Assembly: GCA_965178125.1 (NCBI GenBank)
Contig: OZ237749.1
Span: 372,001-436,000 of the forward strand
DNA: 64,000 nucleotides
Source of the DNA: Bilabrum cf. latius
Taxonomy: Eukaryota; Bigyra: Bicosoecida; Bigyra; Bicosoecida
Direction of reading: 5' to 3'
Below, in pieces: positions 48,901-61,000 of the stretch. The notes under the pieces are model-generated. The model saw nothing but the letters and a program-made list of their open reading frames with translations. It had not been told where the DNA came from and searched no databases. Each line of letters begins with the position of its first letter. The stretch's first letter is position 1. A program made the translations under genes and the position numbers.

Positions 48901-51900
48901 TGCTGTTGCTGCTGCCGCCCTTTACAGCGCATCCCAGATTTCTGGCTCGCTAATCGCTAACGTTTCCGGATCCGTCGCAACATCGATGGACACCGTCAGC
49001 GCTGGGGTGTCTCACTTGGCTGTTGATAGGGACTATCTGGAAGAGAGGGCGCACGTGGCGGGGAGCAAGTCCAATTCAAGCGCAGTCGATGACCTGTCCG
49101 CTGTGGCTGGTGAAATTGCTGGGGGCTTTGTGGGTGGGCTGATGTCGGTGCCACAGCAGACTGGTGCTGGTTTCCGAAGCGGCGGATTCGCTGGCGCTAG
49201 TGTAGGCTTCCTGACGGGCTCGCTGGGCACTCTGGTAAAGCCAACGGTTGGCTTGATTTCCGGGGGCGCAAGGTTGTTTTCAGGCGTCACGAAACTCCTT
49301 GATTCCCAGCTAGCACCAGAGGTGACCACTCGTGGTATCGTGCTCCCGAATTCGTGTGGAATACTGCTGACGAATCCCTCGCAATATGGAGGCAGTCCAA
49401 ACCGCATAGCGGATGCATCCGGTGCGGCCGAATCTCGCCCACCTGCGTCTGGTGCAGGCGGGAGAGACGATCGCGGCATCAGTGCAAGTCGCCAAGCATC
49501 GAGCAGCGATAAGTCAAGCGAAGCCGACGCCAAGGCACGAGAGCAGAGGGACACAGTCCGATATCGCAGAATAGGATGGGGTCCAGGTCATGCCGTGGTG
49601 CCCATTCGCGCCGACCACGCACTCCTTCGACTAATACTAGGAAGCTTGCGAGATGCCAACGGATCGGCACGCACAACCCAGGTGTCTAGGGATGGACCAG
49701 CCAGCCCCCCTGCGCGAGCTTTGGAGGGCAGGCGATCCTGGCTGTCCTCGGTAGGTTGCTCCCTTTCTCCGGGTGGACAGGCTGTCGTAGACTCGCCACC
49801 GACGCTGCATCGCAACGAAAGGTATGTTTCGCACTTTGTGTGGCCGACTGTAAGTTTCTCTTCACTGCTGGATGGTCTCCCCGGAGCAGGCAAAGGCAGG
49901 CACGTGCTGCAGCTTGATCGCAGCAACGACAGGCTAAGCATGAGCGTCATGCTTGTCACTACAGATCGAATCATGCGAGTTCGAATCGACCTCGATATGT
50001 GTTACAATGGCAGCAGCATGTACATTCCGTACGAAGCTGTGGCGGATATGAACATTGACAAGGTGCTGATCGCCTTGCAGCTGATTGCAGGCGCATCACC
50101 AGAGGGTTGGGACCGCGTGCTACACGGCGCCTCTGTGGAGTTTGAATGGACAGTGGACCTGGCTGGAGATGTAGCGCAGGGTCGGCACAGACACGAAGAA
50201 GAGACGCGGCTGCAGCAGGTGTCTGAAGACGTGAACCTGGCCATTGAGGCCATACTTGGGTCTGACCTCGAGGCGCAGACAGCGCGGGGTTCCATGATCT
50301 ACCGCGCTTTCCACTCATTCTTTTGTCAGATCGGCGGCACGCCATCCAACAAGGTTGGTGACTTGCCGGGTCTTGGAAAGCCGCCAGCAGCCGAACGAGT
50401 CTCCAGCACTGGATCAACACCAGCTAGCGGCTCCAGCGGCGCCGCGGCGGCCGCTGCTCCAAGCATAGCTGGTATTGCACGGCGGCCGCAGCTGAGTATG
50501 GATGACCTCATGCGACCTGTGGCCTCGAGGCCCGTGCCACAGGCCAGCATGCGGTGCGATTTTTCGGCTGATGCTGCGAGGCTACTTACGCAGCATTCCA
50601 ATCGCGCGATCCGAGCAGTGGAGGAGATCACCGGGGCCCGCATCGAAGTGCTCCCTGCGAATGACCTCGACGGTCGGGGCCCTAGAACTGTTGTCATCAG
50701 CTCGGAAAGCGTTGATATGTCAGAAGCTGCCAGGGACGCCCTGTATTCGAAAGTCGGCGCCTTGCGGGCTGCTATCGATGCCGGCGAGGAGACAGAGTCC
50801 GCCTACACTCGCATTCTGCCTGGGCCTGGCGGGGCACTGACGACGGAGGAGGAGGATGAGGATGTCGCCGCAGCTAGTTGTGCTACTTCTTAGAGTATTG
50901 CTGGACAGGGTCTGGGATACGGGGCTGCCAGTACCGCTAGACTGGCGACCAGCAGTACGTCTGTAGCAGGGTTGCAGGCTATGAGGCTGTTCTCAGCGAC
51001 TGGGGGCTTTGCTGCTGGTGCTATACCAGAGGTAAGCGAACCATCGTTGTCTCCCCGCATCAGGCGCAGTGCTGGGGAACCAGCCGTTGCTTTACTAGCG
51101 TACAGGCCGCTGTTCCACCCCTGGGCTGTAATCGGTCTGAGCCTTTCGTTTGAGCGAAAGTTTCGAGCGTGGCAACGCCAGGCAGATGCACTGAGGCGGC
51201 AATTGGAGGCGCTGCGGCGCTCTCGGTAGGCCTCTGGTGTGACCAGTACGAGCGGTGCTGGCGGTGCGCTTGCTAGCTCAGGCATCAGCGGTGAGGGTGG
51301 TGACGCCTCAGGTCATGGGTCGGGCCTTGATCCCATGCGGCCCTGGCTTCGATTAGTCGACGCAGAAGAGTGCGACCTGTTGCAGCTAGCGGCTGCGGAG
51401 GTTGCGACCGGTGAGGACGTAAAGGTAAGAGGGAAGGAGCCCAGGGGCATGATGCCGCTTAGCACGTTCGAGGCTCTTGCTACGGCGGACCTCTCCGAGC
51501 CTGTCGCTTGCTTGCAGGCCATGGATTGTCGGCTGCATCCTGCTGCAAACAACGTCTTGTTCCACGCCGCGTACCGCCGCGCCATCGTGCGATGCACCGA
51601 GGCACACGATTCTGTAAGGATGGTACAGAGTGGTGCTGGTTCTGGTGCTGCTGGTGGTGCCCCTGCACGCGACATATTCGAAGAGGAAGGCATTCGACAG
51701 AACCTTGTCTCTTTTCTTTTGCTACTCGCGAGGCCCTCCCGCTTGCTCGAATGCATATTTTTCGCTCGAGCGACCGTAGCTCGGGAGAGCCTAGCTGATG
51801 AGTACCGCACCTCGGGGCACGATGAGGTCGACGCAGGCATACGAGAGCTGCACGATTCATTGCGGAGGGGGCTCGGGACGATTTTTGCTGTGCTTGAATT

Positions 51901-51919
51901 CGTTAAGTCTGAAGCGTGA
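36974..51919 (+). CDS. VPS13-like bridge lipid-transfer protein
   Basis: Exon 1 is 36974-37423 and exon 2 is 37514-51919; the 90-base intron begins GTAAGT and ends CTCGCAG, phase 0. 4951 residues ending in TGA. Exon 2 has 44 in-frame TAG and no TAA or TGA. A chorein-like start has WLHGGIHLEDLSLHP, then SLKIALSGNVEVRGL. Mid-protein there is RLECFEPLMEPFTFSG, like the VPS13 repeat segment with its N-x-WEP-x-IEP pattern. The adaptor-binding half has FVPPAGSIPFGWDSLDP and IHAMGVNLSIVGG, then LDVDHLQVDH. The C-terminal block has NISNCAIRIDGLDM, VDVFGNW-UAG-DSVN and TVSAGVSHLAVDRDYLEER. VPS13 proteins form hydrophobic rods that move lipids at membrane contacts. A low-complexity Thr-Ser-Glu-Pro insertion lies at about residue 3170. 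Which paralogue group it belongs to is unclear. Confidence 0.88.
46561..46690 (+). repeat. Ser/Thr-Glu-Pro tandem repeat in the VPS13-like gene
   Basis: About nine copies of the 12-base unit agcaccagtgag/ccagct (peptide TSEPAS/TSEPT), some with a Gly-Ala spacer. All copies keep the frame. Likely a flexible loop grown by slippage. Confidence 0.85.
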
Positions 51920-52205
51920 TCGTAAATCCCCTGTTCACCTGGCATCTGGCAGCCGATTCACTCCAGTGTTGGCTGCAACTTGGCTTGCCAGCAAGAGATA
52001 AAGCCCAAGCTTCGGGGCGGGTGGCCGCATGATTTAGTGCACCTAAGTAACACATAGTGAATCTTTGCAGCAGTGCTGAGGTCAAGTCGCGACCTGGTTG
52101 GTCAAACAAACGGAGATACAATGGTTGCGTGCATATATAAATTCAGAAAACACTGCACTGTGGTACCGCGACTGCGAGATATCTATACGTGGCCCTAGTG
52201 TTAAA

Positions 52206-53012
52206 ATGTCCGATACAACGCAGCCAAAGCTTCAACGGTAAGGTTATATGTATGTTTTCGAGTGGTCCACTTTTGCCGTTGCTTTAGGTGACGCGATGCT
52301 TTGACATGTTCGACTTGGCTATGAGGAGCGCAGAGCAATTAGATATATTCTCAAGGAGCAAGGTATTGAACACTTCGATGATGGGGTCATGGAATAGCTC
52401 ATGGATGTCGCAACTGGATATGCGTCTGAGCTGCTCGGAGAATGCGACAGAGTTCGCAGATACTCTGGAATACCGACAGTAGACCGGTTCGTGGCCGAAA
52501 CTGCAACTGATCTCGTCTAGTAGCGATGTGTAGCACCTGCAGCGTCTCGAGAAGACTAGCTCGCGGAGGCATTGGCTATAAACGACCGTCCGTTCGTACC
52601 GAAGGTGTCAGTGTCTCCGGCATACCCGACAGGGAGCGCCTGCCTGCTGCCGGTGCTGCCTGCTTCCCAGGACAAGCCTGGATCAAGGGCACTAATTCAA
52701 TCAGATGCATCTTTGACATATACAAAAGAGTATTACTTGCTGGATGAGCACGTCAGAAATCTGCGCAAGGCTTGGAGAGTAGCTTGCGATATTGAAAAAG
52801 AGAAGCGAGATAGAGACGGAAGCGCCGGCGCTCGCCCAGCCGGCAGGGCACCCACGCAGGCAACGGGAGCTGCAAGTTTTGCACCGTCCCTGTAGCGAGC
52901 CAACGCTGCCACGCAGTCACCTGCTGGCTCGGCAACGTGGTCACCAGACACCGGCAGTTTGGACCCAACAGCCGGGGGGGCTCGGAGAGGAGGGACTGGC
53001 GCGCCTGGCTGA
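52206..53012 (+). CDS. TAF9: TFIID/SAGA subunit TAF9
   Basis: Exon 1 is 52206-52237 and exon 2 is 52334-53012; the 96-base intron begins GTAAGG and ends GCGCAG, phase 2 on both sides. 236 residues ending in TGA 53010-53012. Spliced, the N-terminus aligns to the TAF9 histone fold without gaps: PKLQRAIRYILKEQGIEHF parallels the family's P-R-D-A-R-V-I start, then VME-UAG-LMDVATGYASELL parallels VVN-Q-LLEFAYRYVTDVL. A TAF9-like conserved region follows: SRED-UAG-LAEALAINDRPF (family PxxxLLxIAxxxNxxPLP), then ACLLPVLP. TAG codons are at residues 32, 73, 74, 86 and 198. TAF9 pairs with TAF6 in TFIID and SAGA. In the unspliced DNA a TGA interrupts this frame, so the intron is required. Confidence 0.9.
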
Positions 53013-53301
53013 CCCCGGCCAAGTTCTAGCATCGAGTTGAAGCTGTTTCTAGCTTTGTTTAGGTTTTAGCTCTGAGCACCGATTGCCAGCCATGCAACAT
53101 GCACCGCACAAAATGCCTTATGCAGTCGTCACGACTGCGACTGCTGCGCTAGCATGCAGCCTCCGCACACTGTGTAGAGGGTATTTCTATCATCGCGACC
53201 GTCACGTGTTTCGATAAACAACCAATCAACCCAACTCGTGGTCATCAGTACTCTCACACAGCGGTGTTTGGCACTGAATGGCAGCGGCAGTTTAGTTGAA
53301 G

Positions 53302-54741
53302 ATGTCTGATACATCCACCCAACAGGATGATGAGGATCTCCTCGCTGAATTTGATGATTTACTTGACAATACAACTGCTCATTCTGGCAGTGTCGTTGCA
53401 GGTGGCACGCCTGTGGCTGCGGCTGCAGATATCCAGCAGCAGCCTATCGGGGCTTCCTCTGCAGCCTCCACACTGGCGCCGGCAGGTGTACCACGAGTTG
53501 CCACAGCTGAAGAGGCTAACGCCGCATTCAACTTTGACCCGGACGCTGCATTGGCTGAAAGTCGCGACCACGTGAGAAGGTCAATGCTTTTGAATCCGTT
53601 GCAACTGTCCCGTGTGAGCGAATGCAATTCTAACCTTGGCACCACTAATACGTCGCAGTTTGACAGATTATTTGCAGCTGCGGTCAGCCAGCGGCGAGGT
53701 GATGGCTCCAACGGGGCCAGGCTGGTACCGAATGCAGGTTCTCCGCCGTCCGACGCTGCGGGCCTGGCTGTTCCAGCCGTATTGCCCGGCGGTGCATCAA
53801 GCTTGAGCCAAGGCTGCATGCAAGCTGACGCTGATTCTGACGATGACGAGGACGCCGCGACGCGGTCCATCCGAGCGCAAGCAGCTCGGGCAGCCTCGGC
53901 ACTCGGGCAGGCGCAAATGGAGAGGCGCAGGGCGAGGGAGCAGATCCGCAGCGGGGCACGGGCGACGGAGCGAGCCGAATTCGATAGGGCAATTTCACAA
54001 GCCGGGAGCGTTTGGGAGGTTGAGCGGCTCCTGAAGCGCCGCCAGGAGCAGCAGCGCGTGGACCGCGAGGCTGCGTTCGAACGCGTGCGGGCGGCTGTGG
54101 CAGCTACCGATGTCGACTTCGAGCATGTCCGGGACGCCGCCACAGCTGCCGGTGGCTCCGAATAGGCAGTGTAGTCTGCCGTACTTGCGACCACCATGCG
54201 CAGAGCAGCTGCCATACGGGCGAGCACCTAGCAAGAGCTCGCCGACGCAAGAGCAGTTTCGAGTGAAACGCGAGCCCGTGCACAGGAGGCTGCCCCGAGC
54301 GGTACTCCCTCCGGCCGCGCTGCTGCTCCTGCTGCCACCGCTCGGGAAAGGGGAGAAAGTACATTGCATCGCGACGGCCAAGCCTCTGGTTCAGGCTGCT
54401 AGATGGGCTCTGGGATGCAACACGTTCTCGCTGGCATCGTTGGCCGCAGAGGCACCGAGGCAGACACCCCATTAGGCAGCAAACCTGAGGTGGGCAAACC
54501 TGAGGTGGGCAAACCTGACGAAGCGCCATTCTCCGGCGAGTCCGTCGATGGCTCAGGTTCCACAGGCCCTTGTCGCCCGGAGAGCCTTGAGACGGCGCTC
54601 GAGGAGGCAGACAGGAGGGTCCTCGAGGACACAACAGCGAGCGCGGATAGGGTGCATGGCGCGGTGCTGCGGCAGATCCAGAGCGCGTTCTCCGGACCCG
54701 GAGTGGAAATCGAGGGTTTGGCCGTCGGAGAGTCGGGCGAG

Positions 54742-54779
<38 letters not shown>

Positions 54780-55257
54780 GGGCGACGGTGGGGATCCTGT
54801 GAGCGCTGCTGCTGCTGCTGCTGCTGGTGGTGGTGCTGGACAAGGACCGTAGCGTGTGGGTGGGCCAGCGGGTGATGAGGGCAGGGTAACAGCATTCGAC
54901 ACCGCGGGGGGGCAGGGCCTCGTTGGATTCCTCGATGAGAGGCAGGGCGCGGCACTGGACCAGCTGCTGGACGAGCTCGGGGTTCCCGTTCCTGGTGACG
55001 ACTAGTCTGGAGCCGTCATGACAGGAGCCGAGGATGTAGGTGGCGGTGGGCTGACTGATGGCGGAGCCGCGAGGCAGGGTGGGTCCTCTGAGCTCGCAAG
55101 CGTTCTTGCGATGTTGGAATAGGAAGCAAGGGGGTCTAGCCGGGCGCGCAGTGCGCGGAGATCTACCGGCAGGACCCCGGCAAGGGGTGCTGTGGATGGC
55201 GCGGATGTGTATGCGGCATCAAGCTCGGGAGCCAGTGAGGGCAAGTCGCCCCAATAA
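53302..55257 (+). CDS. Hypothetical Ala-rich acidic protein
   Basis: ATG 53302 to TAA 55255-55257, 651 residues, seven TAG (54163, 54172, 54229, 54400, 54850, 55003, 55120). The start is acidic (MSDTSTQQDDEDLLAEFDDLLD). Residues about 180-285 form a charged helix (ERRRAREQIR, then EVERLLKRRQEQQRVDREAAFERVRAAV). The second half is low complexity with poly-Ala from GCT repeats and a Gly/Pro-rich linker. No family recognised. The TAG-rich stretch after 54163 depends on the recoding to be part of this gene; the frame has no TAA or TGA before 55255, which supports it. Confidence 0.65.
54745..54780 (+). repeat. GCT trinucleotide run (poly-Ala)
   Basis: About twelve Ala codons in a row, almost all GCT, in the hypothetical gene; a second shorter GCT run follows at about 54805-54825. 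Typical slippage repeats. Confidence 0.85.
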
Positions 55258-55521
55258 TTCGTCAGTTCAAAGTGAAGTAGCTATTTAGAGCAAATACGTC
55301 GCATCTTTCAGACAGATCGCAAAAGGCCACTGAGCCGCAATTCGTGCTGTGGCAGTCTTCATCCGGGATCTAAGCAAGCGCCCAGGGTCAGCGAGGCGCC
55401 GAGGCGTCGCAGCAGAGCTGAGTAATGCTACCTCGAGAGCGACGGGCAGCCAAAAAAAGTCTCCAGCACACAACAGGCCAGAATTCACATGAAAATAGTG
55501 ACCAAGCGGTGGAAAGCGGCG

Positions 55522-57641
55522 TCATGTGTTCATACCCTGCGTCCCGTAGGTGGTCGTCCCGCCCCTGCCCATTCCTGAATCCTTCCCATCTCGTAAAAAA
55601 CGCTGGCCCCCACCGGCTGTCCCCGCATCTTGCGGAGACGGCCCGGATGAGGGCGAGGACCCTAGGCGGGCGTCAGCCTGCCTGGATCCGAATTCCATGC
55701 CTGCGAATGCAGGATCGTCAGTGTAGTCCAGCCCGTTCAGGCTTCCTCCCAGCGAGCTGTCAGAGCTGTCACGCCTGGGACCCTGCTCAAACGACTGCGG
55801 CTGCGCCTTACCACCATCCCCGAACGTGTCGCTGAAGAATCCCTTGCCGGATTGATTACCGCCGGCTCCCTGATTCCTCCCAAATCTGCGCTTCGGCGAC
55901 TCGTCCGCAGAGACCTCCTTCACCTTGGTGCCAGCTGCGGGATTCCTCACGTCCACCACCACCTTGTCCCCGTCAGAATCCTTCTCGGGCCTGAACTCGG
56001 AGAAGACCTGAGGGATGGGGTTGATGAGGTCCTCCTGTGTGAACTTGTCGATCGTCGACTGGGGCAGCTTCTCCACCTTTGAGAAATCGGCGCTCTCGAT
56101 CGTGCGGTACTGCTTGTAGATGTACCGCATCGGCAACACGCTGAATGCCAGCGTGTTCACGATCGCGCTGGCGACGGCGAGGAGTCCTAGTGACGTGACT
56201 AAGTTAATAAGAAGAGTGGGAATGTCCCACTGGCCCACGAGCCCCGTCTGCTTGACCACAATTCGAAGCCCGTGCCTGTCGATGATCGTCCTGTTGATGT
56301 CCTCCACACCCGGCTCCGGCGTCAGCTCCTCCCCCTTGTACTCTGCATTCTTGACTCTCTGCACCCTGATTGTGTAGGTGATATTATCCTCCTAGAAGGT
56401 CTGCTCGTTCGAGTATTCGATGGAAACGACGAGGACGGCCCCAGCGTATCGGATCGTCTCGTTGTAGAGATCAAAGTCCTCTGAGCTGCTCGCCCGGGCA
56501 TCCAGATCCGGGATGCCTGCGGCCTGCATGATTGTGTAGACGGGGATGATGTCTTTCTTTCCCTTGATCCCGACCTGCACAGTGTCTTTGTCGCACTTGC
56601 TGGGCTCGTTCAGAACCTTGTCGTACACGTCGCAAGGATCCAGCCAGTCCCCGTCTTGGTTCACGATAGCTCCGCTCAGATCAGCAGAGGAGTACGACAG
56701 GTCATATTCCGGGACCGACATGGTATGGTCGATCCACACCGTGAAGAGCTCCGGCTCGCCAAGGTAGTAGGTGGCCTGGTACACGGTCTTGTACCCGCAC
56801 TCTGGCCGCTCGAGGCTGTTGCAGTCGTCGTCGAACTCGTTCGAAGTCAAGTTGGCGATTCGCTCGTGGTCATTCTTGATACGAGTAGCCAAAAACGTCG
56901 CCTCTGCGGGTCTTATGGTGATATCATGGGGGTGTGCGAATTGTCAATAGTGGTACGCGTTGCAACGGAGTGGATAGAGGATGAGGTAGCTGCAGCAAAC
57001 AGGCACAGGCGGGCCAGCAGCAACCGGTGTCTCCGGCAGCGCTACGGCTTCAGGCTCCGGAACCAGATGCCTCACCTTGTTCAATAGAAGGATAAATAGC
57101 ATCGTTACCGTCCAAATACCGGCACGGCGCCATGATTTCAGTTTGCCCTGGGTTGCCCCCATGGATCGGGTACACCCCACTGGTCTGGTTTGCCCCGAGG
57201 CAGTACTCTAATTCCTCCGGAGGGCGAGCTACCATTCTGCTTGTACTTGGTCGTTGCAGCTGCAGCCTTGCTGTTCCAGTCACCTGGGCAGTCTTCCTGT
57301 ACCCTTTCTGGAGGACGACATTGAACCCAACCTGCGACGCTGGTGTACAAGGCATGCATGCGCTGAGGCAAACTCTAGGAAGCAGAAACCATACATACAA
57401 CCAATCAATATCATCTGTCCGGTTTCTGGGTATGGCGGCAGCAATTAACGGCAGTCTCGCAGAAATGCCACGCCGAAGTTTCCCCAGAACTGCTCCTCAC
57501 GACGTAACCGAAGATAAGAACCATAAAGGTCAGGTTCAATATACCGAGCTTTCTATCTTTGACCCGTACGAACCTTTGCGTTTCATAGGCAAACACTTCA
57601 TCGCAGTCTTGGCCGCAAATCGTATCGCAATTGCAGCTCAT
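55522..57641 (-). CDS. P2X-like ligand-gated cation channel
   Basis: Three exons: 57641-57501, 57331-57076 and 56903-55522. GT-AG introns of 169 bases (57332-57500, phase 0) and 172 bases (57077-56904 inclusive bounds, phase 1) restore one frame of 592 residues ending in TGA. P2X layout: cytoplasmic FAYETQRFVRVKDRKLG (with a Thr-x-Arg like the family's TxK/R site), TM1 across the splice (LTFMVLIFGYV joined to VGFNVVLQKGYRK), a Cys-containing ectodomain of about 270 residues, DRHGLRIVVKQTG just before TM2 (like the KxYGIRF block), TM2 (LLINLVTSLGLLAVASAIVN) and a 190-residue charged tail. One TAG (56392-56394, residue 303). P2X channels are ATP-gated trimers passing Ca2+. The ATP-site lysines are not clearly present, so the ligand is uncertain. 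Confidence 0.75.
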
Positions 57642-58015
57642 GGCTTGGGAAGCACCTGCGCACCCCAAGATTCCTGCACCTTGGCCAGGAGCAAGATCGA
57701 TTCAAGGCAAAACGAAATTTACTGGTATGCCCAGTAATGCCCTGAATGAGCTCTGGTACCTGAAAGCCTCAATCAAACTGAAGTACAAGCTTGCGCCGAA
57801 TCCGTCGCAAAAGTGCAACGAACCCGGTGCAGCCAACGGAACTTTCGGCACCGGGGACCAAGACGCATCGGAGACGGCGGAATCAATTAAGCGCCCAGAG
57901 ACTCGGGTTCCATAGACCACTTGGATATTCGAGCATTCGGTTACGACGCTTTGGGCATGCCACTGAAGCTCTAAACACATCATTGCACGATCAAGCCTGA
58001 GGCTCGAAGCCATCA
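57642..58015. other. Short intergenic region
   Basis: Between the stop of the calpain gene and the start of the P2X-like gene, both leftward. No coding signal seen; it must hold the calpain 3' end and the P2X-like promoter. Confidence 0.4.
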
Positions 58016-61000
58016 TCAAGCCGAGATCAGCTTGAGCTTGTCTCCATCGAGGCAGCTGGGATCCAGCGGCGCCTTGGAAATCACCGTAAGCGTAAAGCGC
58101 GCCTCCTCCCCCGGCGAGAAGGTGGCTGGACACACCGTGAGAGGCGATCCCTCTGGCTTTAGCTGCCCTTCCACAGACACCTCCCTGGCATACTGGAAGC
58201 TTCCAGTGCGCAGCCTGATCTTGGAGTTGTACCGCATGCGCTTGCCTTCGTTCTGCACAACCACAGCCCCGATCGCGTATTCGTAGTCCCTGCCGGACCC
58301 CTCCTCCTCGAGGATGCGAAGGGACAGGAACACGGTGCAGGGCTCCGACACCTGAAGCAGGTACTGAGGGTTCTTGAGCACTGCCGCGGTATTGGAGCAG
58401 CCTCCCGCGGTTTCACCCTTCCACTCGCCTGATGTGTGCGTGACGTGCCAGTCGCCGCCGTCGCTGATTGGCCTGTAGATCCGGCACACGTAGATCGTCC
58501 GATAGTTCCTGCAGAAATCGCTCCACTGCATGCACCACTCGCCATCGTCACCGCTGCCTTTCGGGTCATGATCCATCTCCCGCTTCAGCCTCGTGGTCCA
58601 GCGACTCGTGTCCGTGTCGCTGAATCGGCCCTTCCATTCGGTCTTGCCGTGGGGATTCCTGACCTTGAGCATGTGCAACTTGTTGCCCCTCCCATCGTCT
58701 GCGTCCTTCACGGCCAGGATAGAGAAGGCGTGGCCCTGCACGATACCCATGGTGTTGACCGTAGTGTCGCTGCCGCTGTGGCTGCCGCACGCCAGCAAGT
58801 GTCCGTCCTCGCTCAATTGCTTGACACGCAGCCACAGGGAACCGTCCGCGATCTCCTTCTTCGAATCGTCGAGGCTGATGCTCTCCCCGTACCCGCCGGT
58901 CAGGTCGGCCATGGCGTTGTGGCTCTGCCCGCCATCGATCGACTTGTAGCTGCCGTAGAACTTGGCGTAGGCTTTTTCGATTAGCATGGGCCACAGCTCC
59001 TTGGTGCGAGACTTGAGGAGCAGCGGCTTCGGCACGTATCCTGGCTTGTAGAACATCGCCTTGGAATCGACATAGATCGGCTGGAACTCCCCATTGAAGG
59101 CGAATCGGAAGCAGTAGACGCTCTTCTTGGTGAGCTTCTTTGTGATGAGCAGCCGCTCGATGAGCTCCGGATGGACCGCGCACGTGGCGACGGCAGCGAC
59201 GAACCAGCAACTGCGGGTAGAGAAACGCAAGGAGCGGCAGAAAGGTACACATGTAGCGGCCGCAGAGTACTGGCTGCATGCAGCTTGTGGTCGATGAATG
59301 CCAGTTGCGGGTGCCCAGCCAAGTAGGCATGCACGAAGGCGTGCGCGTAGCAAAGTCTCACTCTCCCAGGCTGCCTTGTACCAGGTCATCCGGGTCGATG
59401 CCCCCCTTGATCATGCCAGCTGCGAATCAAGTTGAAAGAGAAGGCACAAATATCAGTGATGTGCGGCATGTGTGCAACTAAATGGAAAAGCGTTGGCGTG
59501 GCGTAGCGACCACGCAACCCGAGCTTGCCATTGACGGACGGGTCATGGATATCCTAGGATTCTCACGCGTGTCATCTCCTCGCTTCACGAACCTCGAGTC
59601 CTCGAAGTGCTCCCACTCGCCGTACTCTGCCCAGCGCTTAACCATGCTGTCCTTCTTCGGGTCGGCACCGAACGTCTTGGCTCCGCTAAACTCCTTGTCC
59701 TCCCAGCGCTTCCCCGCCGGCACGGTGCCCTCCATCCTAGCAATCTCCTGCTTGATTTCAGCTTCCTGCTTCTTCAAGAAATCGCTGGTCTTGGTGGCCA
59801 TCTGCTGCCTCTTCTGCTCCTTGGCCTTGGCAGCCTGGTCGGCCTTCCGGCGGCGCTCGGCCTCCTCCTCCTCCTTCTTCTTGCGCTCCTGCTCGGCGGC
59901 ACGGCGCTTCTCCTCCTGCTCACGCCGGCGGCGGGCGAGTTCCTCCCTCTGCTTGCGCATGCGTTCCAGCCGCTCTCGCTGCTCCTTGAGCTTCTTCTCC
60001 TTGGCCTCCTACGCCTGGCGTCGGGCCTCGGCCTCCTGCTACTGGCGACGACGCAGCTCGTCCAGCTGCTGCTGCGAGGCGCGCTTCTTGGCTTCGTCTT
60101 GCTCCGCTTCGTGGCGGCGCCGGGCCTCGGCCTCCTCTTCCTCGAGCTTCTTGCGACGAGCTTCCGCCTCGGCTTCCGCCTTCTTGCGCGCCTCCTCCTC
60201 CTACTTTCGCTTGCGATCCAGCGCATCCTGCTCGCGCTTGAGACGCTCCTCCTCCTCCTTGGCTCGCTTGGCAGCCTCCTCCGCCTCGCGCTCCTTGCGA
60301 CGGCGCTCCTCGAGCTCCCTGCGGCGGCGGTCTGCCTCCTCCCTGGCCTTGCGCTTCTTGGCTTCGAGCGCCTCCCGCGCCTTCTGCCTGCGCCTCCTCG
60401 TGGCCTCTTCCTCCTCCTTCTTCTTGCGCTCCTGCTCGGCGGCCTCCAGCGCCATCTGCACGTCAAATGTCTCCATCAGCTTCATCAGCCTGCGCATCCT
60501 GTCGCTGGCCTCCACCTGTCCCAGCTGCGTGGTCCAGTACGTCTTTAGAGAGGCGCGAGAGCGGAGAGCCCGGGCGAGCGAGTCGGCCTCCAAGGCCAGG
60601 GGGCTGTCAAGATCCAGGGACTGCGCGGCGCGCTGCATGGCAACCAAGATGGTGAGACCCTGGTCGCGGATGTGCGGGGCTGCCTTGTCCGACAGGATCC
60701 ACCGCATGAAGTCGTCCCAGTGCATGCGCGAGTCGACCACTGCAGCGATGCCTGCGTGCGTGATGGAGGAAGCTGCGCCTGCCAGCAGCCTCCACTCTTT
60801 TGCGGCCACCCTGTACTGGCATGTGTAGGCCGCCTTGAGTGCCTTCTCGCCCAAAAGCATGGCCTGAAGAGGATCCTGAAGGGCACCCTCTACCGCGCAT
60901 ATGCGGGAGATGTGCCCGAGCTCCATGGGCGCGGCGTCTTCGGCGCTGATCAGAAGGGACATGTGCGCCCATCCGCTCTTGCGGCGCTTCTTGTTGTTGC

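Noticed and set aside
59607-60548. Leu-rich plus-strand ORFs that look like membrane proteins
   Set aside because: They mirror the Glu/Lys/Arg coiled coil of the calpain gene; reverse complements of GAG and AAG read as Leu and Phe.
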